This document shows, one piece after another, positions 51,807-63,230 of a stretch of 64,000 nt of DNA. The DNA comes from Gorsachius magnificus (taxonomy: Eukaryota; Chordata; Aves; Pelecaniformes; Ardeidae). Every line of letters starts with the position of its first letter. Position 1 is the first letter of the stretch. The translations under genes were made by a program, and so were the position numbers. Location of the stretch: contig CM067086.1 of the NCBI GenBank assembly GCA_034008185.1, forward strand, positions 15,289,507 through 15,353,506, in the 5' to 3' direction. The notes below the pieces were generated by a model. It was not told the DNA's origin. It made no database searches and saw nothing but the letters and a program-made list of their open reading frames with translations.

Positions 51807-52130
51807 TATTTAGACATTAGACAAATGATAGTTGTATACAGGATTTTAATGAATACAAATTTATATGTATTTGTGTCTTGGAACAGTTTAAGCTTATAGC
51901 CCATGTAGGACAAATTTTTGAAATTTACTGTTTCGTATGTGGAAAAACTCAAGGAAAGAAGGGAGACAAAAAATCACTACATCTCTAGATTTGTGTTTCT
52001 TGATGCATCTTGACATAGCTATTTGTATTTTTGACATTTTCTGCTAATCAACAGCCTTACTTGAAAAAGTAGACACACATTATTTTAATTAGCAATATAT
52101 AAATTACATGGTTGTACTTCCATCTCTTAG

Positions 52131-52288
52131 GTTCTGCAAAAAAATGTCAGCAACCCCAATCAGAAACAACTTTCAGGACCTTTGGACGCCCATTTAATGC
52201 CTGCAGATCCCCTAGGGGAGACTACACAGCTGACAGTGGCACTGGTGAGGAAACTAGAAGAGAAACATCCTAAGGCCTCAGCTCAAAG
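52131..52288 (+). CDS. Coding exon of unidentified gene
   Basis: An acceptor (TACTTCCATCTCTTAG) and a strong donor (CAAAG|GTAAGC) bound 158 nt open in the frame set by the preceding exon. The product begins VLQKNVSNPNQKQLSGPL and ends QLTVALVRKLEEKHPKASAQ. The first half is polar and probably flexible, and the second half looks like a basic amphipathic helix. It leaves two bases of a split codon. Base composition again stands out from the intron. Similar size, phase agreement and an intron of only 465 bp support pairing with the exon at 51507. Function unknown. Confidence 0.5.
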
Positions 52289-52755
52289 GTAAGCCACTGA
52301 CAGAACTGATATTTATTGTTCAATGACATTAGATGTTTTCCTTCAGTTTCATGTAAGATTGATTTCCTGGATATTATTGAAATATCTCATAAAGCCTCTG
52401 GCTGATGAGCAAACAGGGATTTTGACCAAAATTAATGAAAAGGGGTGACATTTATGTACTTTATTTTTTTTATTTTGAAGATTTATGTGGATTATGTTTG
52501 GTATTAATTGCAAATTTACTTTTTAATTTTTATTTACAAACCTCACATCACGCACATTACATAAATAGGACTTGTATCAATGTGCTGACACATTTTGTGC
52601 CACAAGACTTAAGTTTAAATGGTAAAGGTTTTGTTAGAAACCTGAAAGCCATGCTAAGCCAAAATACTAGGTGATGCAATCACTGCCAATATAGGACTGT
52701 ATTTTAATTTCAGTAAAAGATAAATAGTAGTGTTCTTAATTGCTTCTATTTACAG

Positions 52756-52786
52756 CAGACAGAAGACTTTGCCTTTCTTTAGATAA
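52756..52786 (+). CDS. Candidate terminal exon, C-terminus of unidentified gene
   Basis: After an acceptor (TTGCTTCTATTTACAG) the phase left by the exon at 52288 gives S-RQKTLPFFR and a TAA stop at 52784-52786. A second acceptor three bases on would keep the same frame. The tail resembles a degenerate PCNA-interacting (PIP) box (Q-x-x-L-x-x-F), but the second aromatic is replaced by Arg, so PCNA binding is only a suggestion. No AATAAA was seen in the next several hundred bases; ATTAAA occurs near 53769. Confidence 0.3.
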
Positions 52787-52789
52787 CTG

Positions 52790-53940
52790 CAACTCTCTTT
52801 TAAAAATGGTATTTGGCTAGTCATTTTTGAGCTTTTGGGTATTTTGAGATCAAAACACTTTAAAAATGGACCTCCCATTCAGATGAAAGACTACAAGATG
52901 TCACTTGCTCTTAGAATGAAAGTTGAACTAGTTAATGTTGTTGTTACTACTGTCAGTAAGTCAATAACAGTAATTTACGGGTGACTGCAAGCGACAACTG
53001 GATTTGGTTTATCTAGGTTATTGTAACTCTTCCCTTGGAAGTATTACCCTTAGAGAACCCATAGATTTGCTGCTCTGGTCCTCCTTCAAGGACTAGTATT
53101 TCTGGTATTTCGTTTATAATATCTTGCAAATATTTAGTCTTTGAGTATCCAAAATATTTCTCAAATATGTCTGAAGACTATGACATGACTGAATTATCTG
53201 AAGGTATTGGCTATCAATAGTTTTTGGGGAACTGCATAAGTAGAGGTAGGTTATCTGTATTTTTGGGTAATTTTGTTTTTTGATGAATCAAATAACTTTA
53301 AAACTTTGTTAAGCATGAAAGATTTAACTACTAGTAAATACTGTTGTATGTTTACAACATAAACTAAAGTACTTAAGTTAATATTGATTATATTGGCTCT
53401 TTCAAAAGATGCCTTCTGCAGTGTAAGATGGCTTATACAAGATCATTCTCCACTTTGCTTTGAGTAGGAATTTTTATGCTCTAAATATGCAATGTGATGT
53501 CAGGGTCCCTACAAAGTATTTCACTTCATTTAAGTGCAATGGGATAAGTGAAATTTCCTCAAATAATTGTCAGTGCTTTTAGCCTCAGATAACAGTATCT
53601 AAATACTAAGCTAAAAATCTCTTCTTGCAGAACACAGACATTTGATTTGAAAAGCTGTATGCAGTCAAGATAGCCTTTAAATACTGAATGCTTGACTTTC
53701 TATGTTTTTATGTATCTCTTCCCACCAAAAGTGGTGTTATGCAGTCTAAAGCATTTTCCTGAACTAGAATTAAATATAGAAAAAATACCTTTTAATACTA
53801 AAATAACATTATTTTACTGTAAGAAACATTTGGCATTAAATAACAATGGTAACTAATTCAAAACTTCTGCAGTTATGGGAGGTACAAAGTGATTCAAATT
53901 CTCTTTTGCTGCTATTTCTCACTAGACTGTCATAAATACT
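52790..53940. other. Possible 3' UTR, then non-coding DNA
   Basis: AT-rich unique sequence. If the terminal exon is real, the first part would be its 3' UTR. No repeat or further exon was seen. Confidence 0.35.
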
Positions 53941-53947
53941 AATGTAT

Positions 53948-54812
53948 TCATAGAATCATAGAATGTTTTGGGTGGGAAGGGACCTTAACGATCATCTAGT
54001 TCCAGTGCCCCCTGCCATGGCCAGGGACACCTTCCACTAGACCGGGTTGCTCAAAGCCCCATCCAACCTGGCCTTGAACACTTCCAGGGATGGGGCATCC
54101 ACAGCTTCTCTGGGCAACCTGCTCCAGTACTGCACCACCCATAGTGAAGAATGTCTTCCTCGTATCTAATCTAAATCTACCCTCTCTCAGTTTAAAGCCA
54201 TTATCCCATTACCCCTTGTCCTGTCACTACATGCCCTTGTAAAAAGTCCCTCTCCAACTTTCTTGAGGCCCCCTTCCAGGTACTGGAAGGCTGCAATAAG
54301 GCCTTCCTGGAGCCTTCTCTTCTCCAGGTTGAACAACCCCAACTCCCTTAGCCTGTCTTCATAGGAGAGGTGCTCCAGCCCTTGGATCATCTTTGTGGCC
54401 CTCCTCTAACTCACTTCAACAGGTTCTTCTTATGTTGGGGGCCCCAGAGCTGAATGCAGTACTCCAGGTTGGGCTCACCAGATCATAGTAGCGGGGCAGA
54501 ATCACTTCCCTCAACCTGCTGGTCACATTTCTTTTGATGCAGCCCAGGATCCAGTTGACTTTCTGAGCTGCAAGTGCATAGTGCCAGGTCATGTTGAGCT
54601 TCTCATCAACCAACACCCTCAAGTCCTTCTCCCCAGGGCTGCTCTCAGTCCATTCTCCACCCAGCCTGTATTTGTGCTTGGGATTGCCCTGACCCATGTG
54701 CAGGACCTTGCACTTGGCCTTGTTGAACTTCATGAGGTTCACATGGGCCCACCTCTCAAGCCTCTCAAGGTCCCTCTGGATGGCATCCCTTCCCTCCAGT
54801 ACATTGACCTCA
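53948..54812 (-). mobile_element. CR1 LINE 3' fragment with C-terminal ORF2 remnant
   Basis: This is the longest and least eroded CR1 of the window. The + strand begins with the reverse complement of the CR1 tail (TCATAGAATCATAGAATG) and GGGAAGGGACCTTAACGATC, then runs through the 3' UTR into coding sequence. On the - strand the frame at 54416-54812 gives the typical C-terminal reverse transcriptase region: [47 protein letters not shown] and [16 protein letters not shown]. The catalytic domain and endonuclease are absent, so it cannot transpose by itself. The reading frame continues upstream into unique sequence to 55072, which is accidental. Confidence 0.96.
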
Positions 54813-54819
54813 CTATCTC

Positions 54820-57430
54820 TGTGTCCTAGAATTCTTGTTTCAGGAGTTGGTCCAGGTATACGGGTCAATAAAATGAAGATTATGATCACTGTTCCTCCTA
54901 GGAAGTTCAGCTGTTTTTTATAAAACTCTTTTTGGTTAACTGCCCTGCTCAATGCATTGTAGATTTTTGTAAAACTTTGGCTTACTGAGAAGGAAACTGT
55001 GTCTCTAAAAGGAGATTCAGCTGCCCAGACATAGGTGTTTAGGGTAACTTTTAGCTGTTGGGGGTATATCATGAGGATTCCAGCTGCTTCAGATTACTGC
55101 AAGTCTCCTGCCAGTCCTGTCTTGTATCTGTGAGAACTATGCAGCTCCTTTGGGTACATTAGCAGTTTCAAATACTAGCAAGTGTCTATTTTTAAGCTAT
55201 TGAGTTCTGCCCTGAATGCTTCCTTTTCCAGCTTAGTGTTTTGGAGGAATGTGCATTTCAGAGCTGTCACTGTTAGTGTTTTTCTGGTTTGGTTTCTGAG
55301 AAAAAGTCACACTTTCATGGTGAGCCACAACAGCATGAAGTCAGCCCAGTCTTGAAAGAAAACCTTATTCTATAGGACATTGTAGGAAGAGCCTTATGAA
55401 AAGGGCTAAGGTTCAAAGAATGTGGTTAATTAGATTGCAAGTTTGTCTGTTTGCAGTAATTTTCATACAATTGGACTTTCTTTCCTTATTTATTTCTGCT
55501 GGTTGAAGGTTGCAGTCATCCCCTTTCTTACCTGCACATCGCTTAGCCAGTTGCACATTATCCTATGATACATGATAGTAAAGATGACAAGGAAATGAGC
55601 TTGGTTTGTTGTTTTTTTTTTTTTGGTCCCCTGTCTTAGTAGTCTCAGCAAGTCCTTAGTATCTTTGGGGACATCTTATTGAGTGTTCTTTCCAATGTTG
55701 CTTTTTCAATGCATCTCAAACTTTTACTGATTTACATGATACATGATGTCTATAAGATATGAAATCCTGAACATCAACTCTGATTTACCTGACTGAATCT
55801 CTGAGTTTCTATGTGAAAGGTGAAAAACTCGTCCATTCCAGAAAATACTACTGAGGAAAAAATCCTTTCTAAATTACAACTATTGCCCCAAACAGACCAA
55901 AATCCAAACATAAGCTAGTTGCTAGACGTGGAGGGTTCAAACTGCTGAGAAGTTGTGACTTTCAGCATAAGGATGAGTAGAGAGGTGAGCTGCATGACTG
56001 TTTTATGTACTTCCCTCAGTGCACAAAACCTGATGACTTAACCAAGTAACTAATGGCCACTAATTTCCTTCCCATCCTTATTCTCATCCTCATTGTTCAT
56101 GCACGGAAAACAGCAAATCTGTTGCCTCCTCTTGCTTAATTTTTTCTTTTTTGAATGGACAGATGTAGAAAGACATTACATAGTATTATCTTTGTCTGAG
56201 TCAAGATAATACCTTAATGTTCTGGGTGTTACCTTGTGCAAATGTAACCTCCATAGCTTCTGACAGCAGTTTAGATGACTTCTCTGATTCTTATGACCTT
56301 ACTTGTTGGGCCCAACTAGGAAAGTAAGACAGTGCTCTTGTATCATCAACTGTAATAGATTTGTGCTGTCTTAGCAGTACATTCAATTTGTGAATTGTTC
56401 CTTTAGAAGGCACCAGTCACATTTCTAAACTTAATCACCTGTTTTAATGCAGTTTTGGTTTCAGGCCTTATTGGATCACTTTGCTTCCATAAGTAAGCTT
56501 GATTTCACAAGTTTCTGAATATTTTGTCTCCGATCCAGATAAGCATTTAAGTGTGCTCCAAGTTAAGCACATGCTGGGTACAAGCATTCTTGGATCTGGG
56601 TCAGAATGCTTATGACCTTCCTGTATTTAATATTAAGACAGACACATCTGGGACAGTTGGTTTCATTTTAATTTTTCTGAATCAGTTGGACAAATTCAGT
56701 TAATACATTTTTATAAGTCTTAGTGTAGGAAAAATGACTAAGGAATACCCCTAAGGAGATGGAAATGTTCTCCCTCTTCCATCAATGACACAGCTGTGAA
56801 TTGGTACAATTGTTTGTAAGCAGCTAAGCAAATGCTTGACCTTGATTCTTCATATGCTGTTCATTAATTTTAAAGTCCAAGTGGGCAAACCATAGGTAAA
56901 AGTAATAATGTACATTTGTATTGTAAATTGATTACTCCATGAAGACAGATGAGAATGTATTAGAAATTTAATTCACAACTGGATTATTTTTAAAACCTAT
57001 TTATACATGTTCCACAAAAAAGCACGTTAGACTCTATTTTCTGCATTTAAAAAGTCGGCATTCATTTTAAGTACCCCCTCAGATTTCTATTTGTGAAAAC
57101 TCCTCTATAAGAAAAACATTTTTTCATTGAGTTGCAATGAGCTTCCATGGTATGTCTGCCATGTGAGTGTTCTAAAGGTTAAAGCTTTGAATTGGTGACA
57201 AATTAGCTTTCATTATCTGCTTTAGTCACATCTTGACAAAATTATTCTAAGAGCTGTATCTGCTAGAGATACAATTCCAGTTCTCTGCTCATCACAGAGA
57301 GGAAATATTATGTATCCATCTGAAAATGAAAGGAAGGTATAATAAGCATTACATTCCCATTTTCAGAAAGCATTTGATGATATTTGTTTACATTAGTATA
57401 CCAATTTGAGCGCCTTACCTTAATTTAAAT
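54820..57430. other. Non-coding DNA, nothing recognised
   Basis: Unique sequence with a T-run near 55609-55624. No exon or repeat family recognised. Confidence 0.5.
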
Positions 57431-57439
57431 GGAATAAAA

Positions 57440-57730
57440 ACTGGGGGGTAAAGGGGGGGTGGGGAAGACTGTAGCAGCCGACAAAGCACGGTGACCCAGC
57501 TTGTCACCCAGTGACCTGTGAGAAGGAAATAATGAACTGTGAGTAGCTGTCATCTTAACTGTTTCTGACAGTTTGGCTATGGGCACATCTGTGTTAGTTG
57601 CATGGAAAGGCCTTTGTTGTTTTCCCACTAGTGACTTTGCAGACCGCTGTGGGGTTTGCTGGCTGCCCTGCTCTTACACTTCCCCTCCTTTTTTAGTTGT
57701 AAGAGCAGCTGCCACTGATAGAGCTGACAT
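57440..57730. promoter_or_regulatory. Candidate conserved non-coding block
   Basis: A G-rich patch is followed by balanced unique sequence with the inverted pair GGTGAC...GTCACC (57490-57508) and AACTGTTTCTGACAGTTT. Short frames on both strands cross it without recognisable motifs. Regulatory nature is inferred. Confidence 0.18.
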
Positions 57731-60700
57731 TTCTTTTAATGATTTATTTGGCATTTATACCATTAAAAACAAGAAATTAAATTGAAATAGAACTTTTGGT
57801 TATTATAAATGAAAATAATCTCTGTATTCACATAAGATCTGTTGTAAGCATGCCTATAATGATTCTGTCTTATCTACGTTGCAGTAGTGTTTGGTGTCTG
57901 TTGGTACCCTTCCTTCCTAATATCTTGTCATACTTAACTATTTTGAGTGAATTATAGAGTCTACTGGTAATAATGTTTTAAATAACCCAGTGTACAATGA
58001 AGCTAGGCAGCTTTTCATGGTTAAATAATGTGTTAGAAAACACACACACACACACACTTATTTAGCATTATAGGAAACAATTGCTTCCTCTTCCGGATTG
58101 ACGGAAGTATGCATGTCTCTTCTGGCACAGTAGTGCTAAAGCTTGGATAACTGCTCACACTATTATTAGCATTTTCAGCTAGGACAGTGTTAAATATAGG
58201 CATGCCTGCTCTCATAATAGAGTCCTTAGTTGAGTTGTGAAAGATGATTGTTAAGAAAAACTTGAAATAATGACTTATGAAAAATGGAGGACTAACACAG
58301 TAACTTATAAAGTGTATAGCTATCTATTTTAACGAAGTATAAATGTTTTACACAGTGGATATACCTTACTGCTTTTATGTTATAATATGCTTGGAGTAGG
58401 TTATTACAAATTGCTTTGCAGGAACTGAATATTAGACTTCACTCACTAGACTGAAAATACAGCATACTGAAGTTGAAATCTTTTTTGTGCCAATTGTTTT
58501 CCTGCTGTAGGTTTTGGGGGGCCTAAATTTGTCTTCTCCTACTTAGATTTTTGCTCATTCTCTTAGCTGCTTCATATTCAGAGTTCAAGCTGTGCTCAAT
58601 AGCGTTCATATGCAAGGGAAAAGAAATTTATATTTTAACTCTGAGGACACAGATTTATGAATTGGTTCCTTTGAGGGCTGTGGTACAGCATGCAACATGA
58701 TCTAGAATATAGGTCACAGTCTCTTGCCTACTTGTGTGGCAATGGAGCCATTTGATACAGATAATAATGGGTCCCATTGCTCCATTTTTGCTATATCACT
58801 AGTGCAATCCTCTGTACTTATTTAAAAGTGGTGCAAAGACAAGTTGTTGTGAACAGGAGATGTGCATATATAGCATGATTCTCTATGGTCATATGTAGTC
58901 CTGAGAAGCATTGTAGGTGCCTTCTGAATCCATGCTTTCACATATTTGTAACATGAAATAAGTGAAAAAAGTGAAATAAGTGAAAACAAACAAAAAAAAC
59001 CCCAAACCCAACATTTTCTTGAATGCTGATGCTGTTCTAATCACAAGGAGGTTCCACTTTCCTGAGGATGTGGAAAAAGATTTTGTTTCTGTGTAGATGT
59101 GCAATGTCTTTATATACATAAAGAAAATAAGGGATAGATAGAGGATGCCGGCGTAGAGGGAGGAGGTGACCCTCCTGGGTTTGTTTAGCAGTGACTAGTG
59201 GAGTCAGGGTGCTCTGAAGGGATGCTCTAATTCTCCCTCTGGTACCTGCTGGACCAGTGCATCTCGGCTGTTAAAAATTATCTCATGCCTCCACGTAGCG
59301 TGTGTCTCCTGAATATGAAGAAAGAGTCAATATGCCTTGTACCCCATCCCAGTTGTGTAATTCCCTCACAGTATACTTCACAAACTGGGAAGTGCAGCAA
59401 CACTTGCAACTAAACTAATTATTTAATAAGATTTTTGTTATGGTTAGGCAAATATGCAGGCCAGTCCATAGAATACTTGCAACTTCTGGCATTTCTCTGT
59501 ATTGTATGAAGCAGTTAATCAGTTCCACACCTCTGTGTTGAGCTATTCAGCTCTAAAAACATTTGTGAAAGGGAGGTGAATGTATTGACAAGAACCTGAA
59601 ATTATACATTACTTTTCCTGGTGGAAGTAAATGAGAGCTGTGCCCACTAAGAGCTTTTATCAAACTCACTGAAGTCTGTTATTTCTCTTAACAAATGTTA
59701 ATGCCATAGAGAAACTTAAATATTGATTGAAGCCATGGAGTTGCACAGAAACTTGCTTATTCATTGCAGAGACGTTGCCTGCTATTGCATTTTTTTATAT
59801 ATATATGTATGCATTTAAGAAAGCTTTGCTAGGTGAAAGGCATTATTTTTCTCACTAAACTAATGTTTAAAAAATAATAATTTTATATTAATGCATAATG
59901 CAAAGTTGCAAAGATGAGGTACCTCAACTTTTTTCAAGAAAATGTTACTGGGTTTTTTTGTGCCACTTGCAAAAGTAAAATACATGTATCGTAACTGATG
60001 TCTTCGTCAAGGCAAAAAAAAGGCCTGTGGATCTTAAGACCTTAGCCTGATGAGACTTTCAGAGATTCAGATACCTCACTGGAGAAGTGACCGATTTGGG
60101 ATTTTTAGTTGGAGAAAAGGGTTTCAATTAATGTTTTTGGGTAGGTTCACCCTCCACAAAATGACTTAATGAGATGCAGTCAAAAATAAGAACATCCCCT
60201 ATGAGTTATTTGTTTCCTTTTCTAATGTGAAATTCCGAACAATTAATTTGCTAGGTAGTTTGCAGTATCTTGGAAAGAATCTCCCTCTATGATTAGTACA
60301 GTATTAGTTACTTAGTTGCAGAGTTTTAGGTTTTTCTCTGGTTCTGATGAATAGCTAAACTTGCCTTTAGGGACACATTTGCAGTGTGAAGTAGACTGTC
60401 CGGGGGGAAGGATGCTGCCAGCAGGTTTGAGTGCAGCACAGCCAGAAAGTACAGGGCCCTTCTTTGGAACTAACTTTTTATCTTTTTACAACTCCTGTTG
60501 GGTTTGAGCGGGTTCACTATTTTTCTTCCGATATAAGAGTGAGGGGTTCCATTAAAGTTGTGATAGGAATTGAATAGTAGATGCATATTTTGTCAGTTTG
60601 ACTTGGAAGCCATACCCCCTTATTTTTCAGAACATTTAAATATGTTTGGGTTGCCAGTTCAATAGATTTATCATGGAAACAAAGTATTTTAATAAGATGT

Positions 60701-61480
60701 CTTAATACGAGATATAAACTAATATAGATAATGAATTTGAAGGGAAAATGAGTGGAACTTTTATTTGCTGGCTAGCTGGACACTCAGTCGTATCATATCA
60801 CGTTTGTTGCTTGCAATCATCATCTTAAAAAAGCACTCATACTTAACCACTGGTTATAAAATATCAGCCCTTTGAGAAATGGTAAATTGATCTAAATACC
60901 CAAGTGCAACAACTACCTCTTTTGACAGAGCCTATGAACTATTTAAGCTGATGTTAGTGGAAGAAGATACATTTATCAGACAATCTTGAAGGATTTAAAG
61001 AAAATGAAAGTTTTCAATGAAAAAATTACAAGGCCGCACTTATTTTTCAGAAAAGTTAAAAAATATATATTTTCATATAAAATGCTAGCTTTACATTTTT
61101 CCTGTATTTCAAAGAAAATTATGAAGAAGGTAGAATCTGAGGTGCTATAAAAATTTGGAGAGTGAAATCACACACAAAATATCATATTTAACAAAATGAT
61201 CTGTCTTGCCTAGGTAGCTCATTATATTTTTACAAGATCCAATTTATTCAAAGAGAAGTGCATAAGTCTACATAAACTAAAGTATGACTTGATTTGTATA
61301 CTTTCCTTTATCTAAGTAACAATCCAATTTTCTAACCTTCAAAATATTTTTCATCATAGTTTTGTAGAGAGCTCAATCATGTTCACAATTGCTAGTTAAC
61401 AGATAATTTACTTAAATTGTATGAACTAATCTTCTTTCAAATTAGCTTAAAATAGGTAAAGTAATTCTTTAAAAAGAAAA
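57730..61480. other. Non-coding DNA, nothing recognised
   Basis: AT-rich sequence with a (CA)n microsatellite at 58041-58057 and a short GTGAAATAA-type repeat near 58957-58986. No supported gene. Confidence 0.5.
58041..58057. repeat. (CA)n microsatellite
   Basis: About eight perfect CA units. Confidence 0.9.
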
Positions 61481-61539
61481 AGTCAGCTTTTATAGGTAGG
61501 ATATGCTTGGAAGGATACACCTATCTTCATCCAGGTTCA

Positions 61540-61910
61540 TGTATTTATCAAGTGCTTATTATCAACTGATAATAAAAACAAACTGAGTGAGTTAATAAAC
61601 TTGAATGAGCAAGACCACAGCAGGAACCGAGCCACTGACAACATAACTATGGTAAGCAGAGGTTGCTGGTTTTTTAATGCTTAACGTATTGTAATAGGAG
61701 ACAGAAGCAAAAAAAAAAAGTATCTCCCAGACAGCCAACATGTGTCGGGTATAAATCGAGCCACTGCTGTAATCCTTACAGGTTTATCAAAATTGCAAGG
61801 GCCATGCTATTTTTCCTCGGGTGATTATGGAACAGAAATAAGCTAACAAACAATCTTGGCTATGTGGGTTACAGCCTCTTAGCCCATGCCAGTCAGATTT
61901 CATTATTTTG
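61540..61910. promoter_or_regulatory. Candidate conserved non-coding block
   Basis: Unique sequence with TTATCAACTGATAATAAA (61558-61575), two GAGCCACTG copies (61629 and 61759), CpGs in AAATCGAGCC and CTCGGGTGA, and several TAAT/AACAAT cores. An A-run at 61711-61719 interrupts it. Regulatory nature is inferred from texture. Confidence 0.2.
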
Positions 61911-62860
61911 GTTTTCTTTCCTTGCCCCATTCTTGGATTTGAGATACTTTCTTAACCAGTAACAGCAATATCAAGTTATTTAGTTGTACTCAAAGGAATC
62001 CTGCTTTTCCAAAAACCAAAACAAAAACTCCCACCAAAACCCCCAAAAACCTCATCCAAATGTATAGAGAGGTCATAGAAAATACTGGAGGAATGTAAGT
62101 ATGAAGAAAGATGGGATGTACAGAATACAAAAACCCTAAATAAATAGTAAAGAAACTTAAGAGCAGTGCACAAACACTCTCCTGAGATTTTTTTCATGTC
62201 ACAAGTAGTAGTTTTTGAGAGGTTTTCTTTATTTGTGAGGGTGTTTTGTGGGTTGTTTTTGCTAGATTTTTGTGGTTTGAGGAGGGGTGTTTTGTAGTTT
62301 GTTTGGGGCTTTTTTCAAGATATACAGTAATTTCTGGGTAAAGTAATGTGCAAGAGTGAAGAAAGAAAGGGAAGTGTGTTTCTTAGCTTATATTTTGAAG
62401 TAATCATGTCTCATAATCCAAATACAATTTAATTAATGGAGGTAAAAGGTGAGAATTTATGCTAAATTATAGGACAAAGTAATTGATATTAGGTTGAATA
62501 ATAATTTCATAATCATCGTTTCCTTCTAAAAGTAGGTATATCTGGAATTCACAGTGAAACTGCTGTATCTGAGGAATTAGGCTGAATTACTTTTGGGATC
62601 AGCTTTTAAAATGCAACAGATGGGGTAGCGTGGGTTTGGGGATTTTGGTTGTTTCTCTTTTATTTTATTTTGGTAGTATGGGAAAATCCTGAGACTGAAG
62701 GTTAAGAAAGGTTAGAAAATGTGTCAGTGACTCTGAAATGGAGAGAATCTGATAGATTTGTAATAAAAAGAATTTTAGAAGAAAGCTTCATGCCAGTAAT
62801 CCTCCTGTCAGTGAAAAGTCATAGGATATTAAAATTGAGAAATGTTGTTTTACTGATCTC
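61910..62860. other. Non-coding DNA, nothing recognised
   Basis: A C/A-rich low-complexity patch (62010-62050), T/G-rich sequence and AT-rich DNA. No exon signal. Confidence 0.5.
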
Positions 62861-62869
62861 ATTATACTG

Positions 62870-63230
62870 AGCATACAACCCCCCTGACAAAGATAAAACT
62901 GACAAACGTGCAACCAATCTTCCCACTCCCAAGAAAAGACAAGAAAATTAGCTCTATGTGCTGTTGGAGTGCAACTCCAGGCTGCCGCAACAATAATAGA
63001 GATTAATTTGTAATTGTGTGTTGCCCCCTGCTCCTCCAGCCATCTGTAGATGATGGAAATGGTTGTGAATGGCAAGAAACGGGGAGGCTAGCAGGGAGGA
63101 AAACCAATGACAGGCTGAGATTTCCCTCCTTGCGAAGTGTGGTCTCTTCTCTTCCATTCATATTCATGAAATGACAGAAATTAGAGATGATAAAGAAGTA
63201 ATAGGTCATATTAAAAGTCTTTCAACAAGG
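62870..63230. promoter_or_regulatory. Candidate conserved non-coding block
   Basis: Balanced unique sequence with CTGCCGCAACAATAATAGAG and GATTAATTTGTAATTGTG (62983-63018), a clustered SOX-like and homeodomain-like arrangement. It is followed by TTGCCCCCTGCTCC (63022-63035), which partly resembles a reverse CTCF core. Three overlapping - strand frames cross it without protein features. Regulatory role is inferred. Confidence 0.25.

Noticed and set aside
54416..55072. 218-codon - strand frame as a cellular gene
   Set aside because: Its C-terminal half is plainly CR1 ORF2. The N-terminal half is unique sequence that is open by chance.
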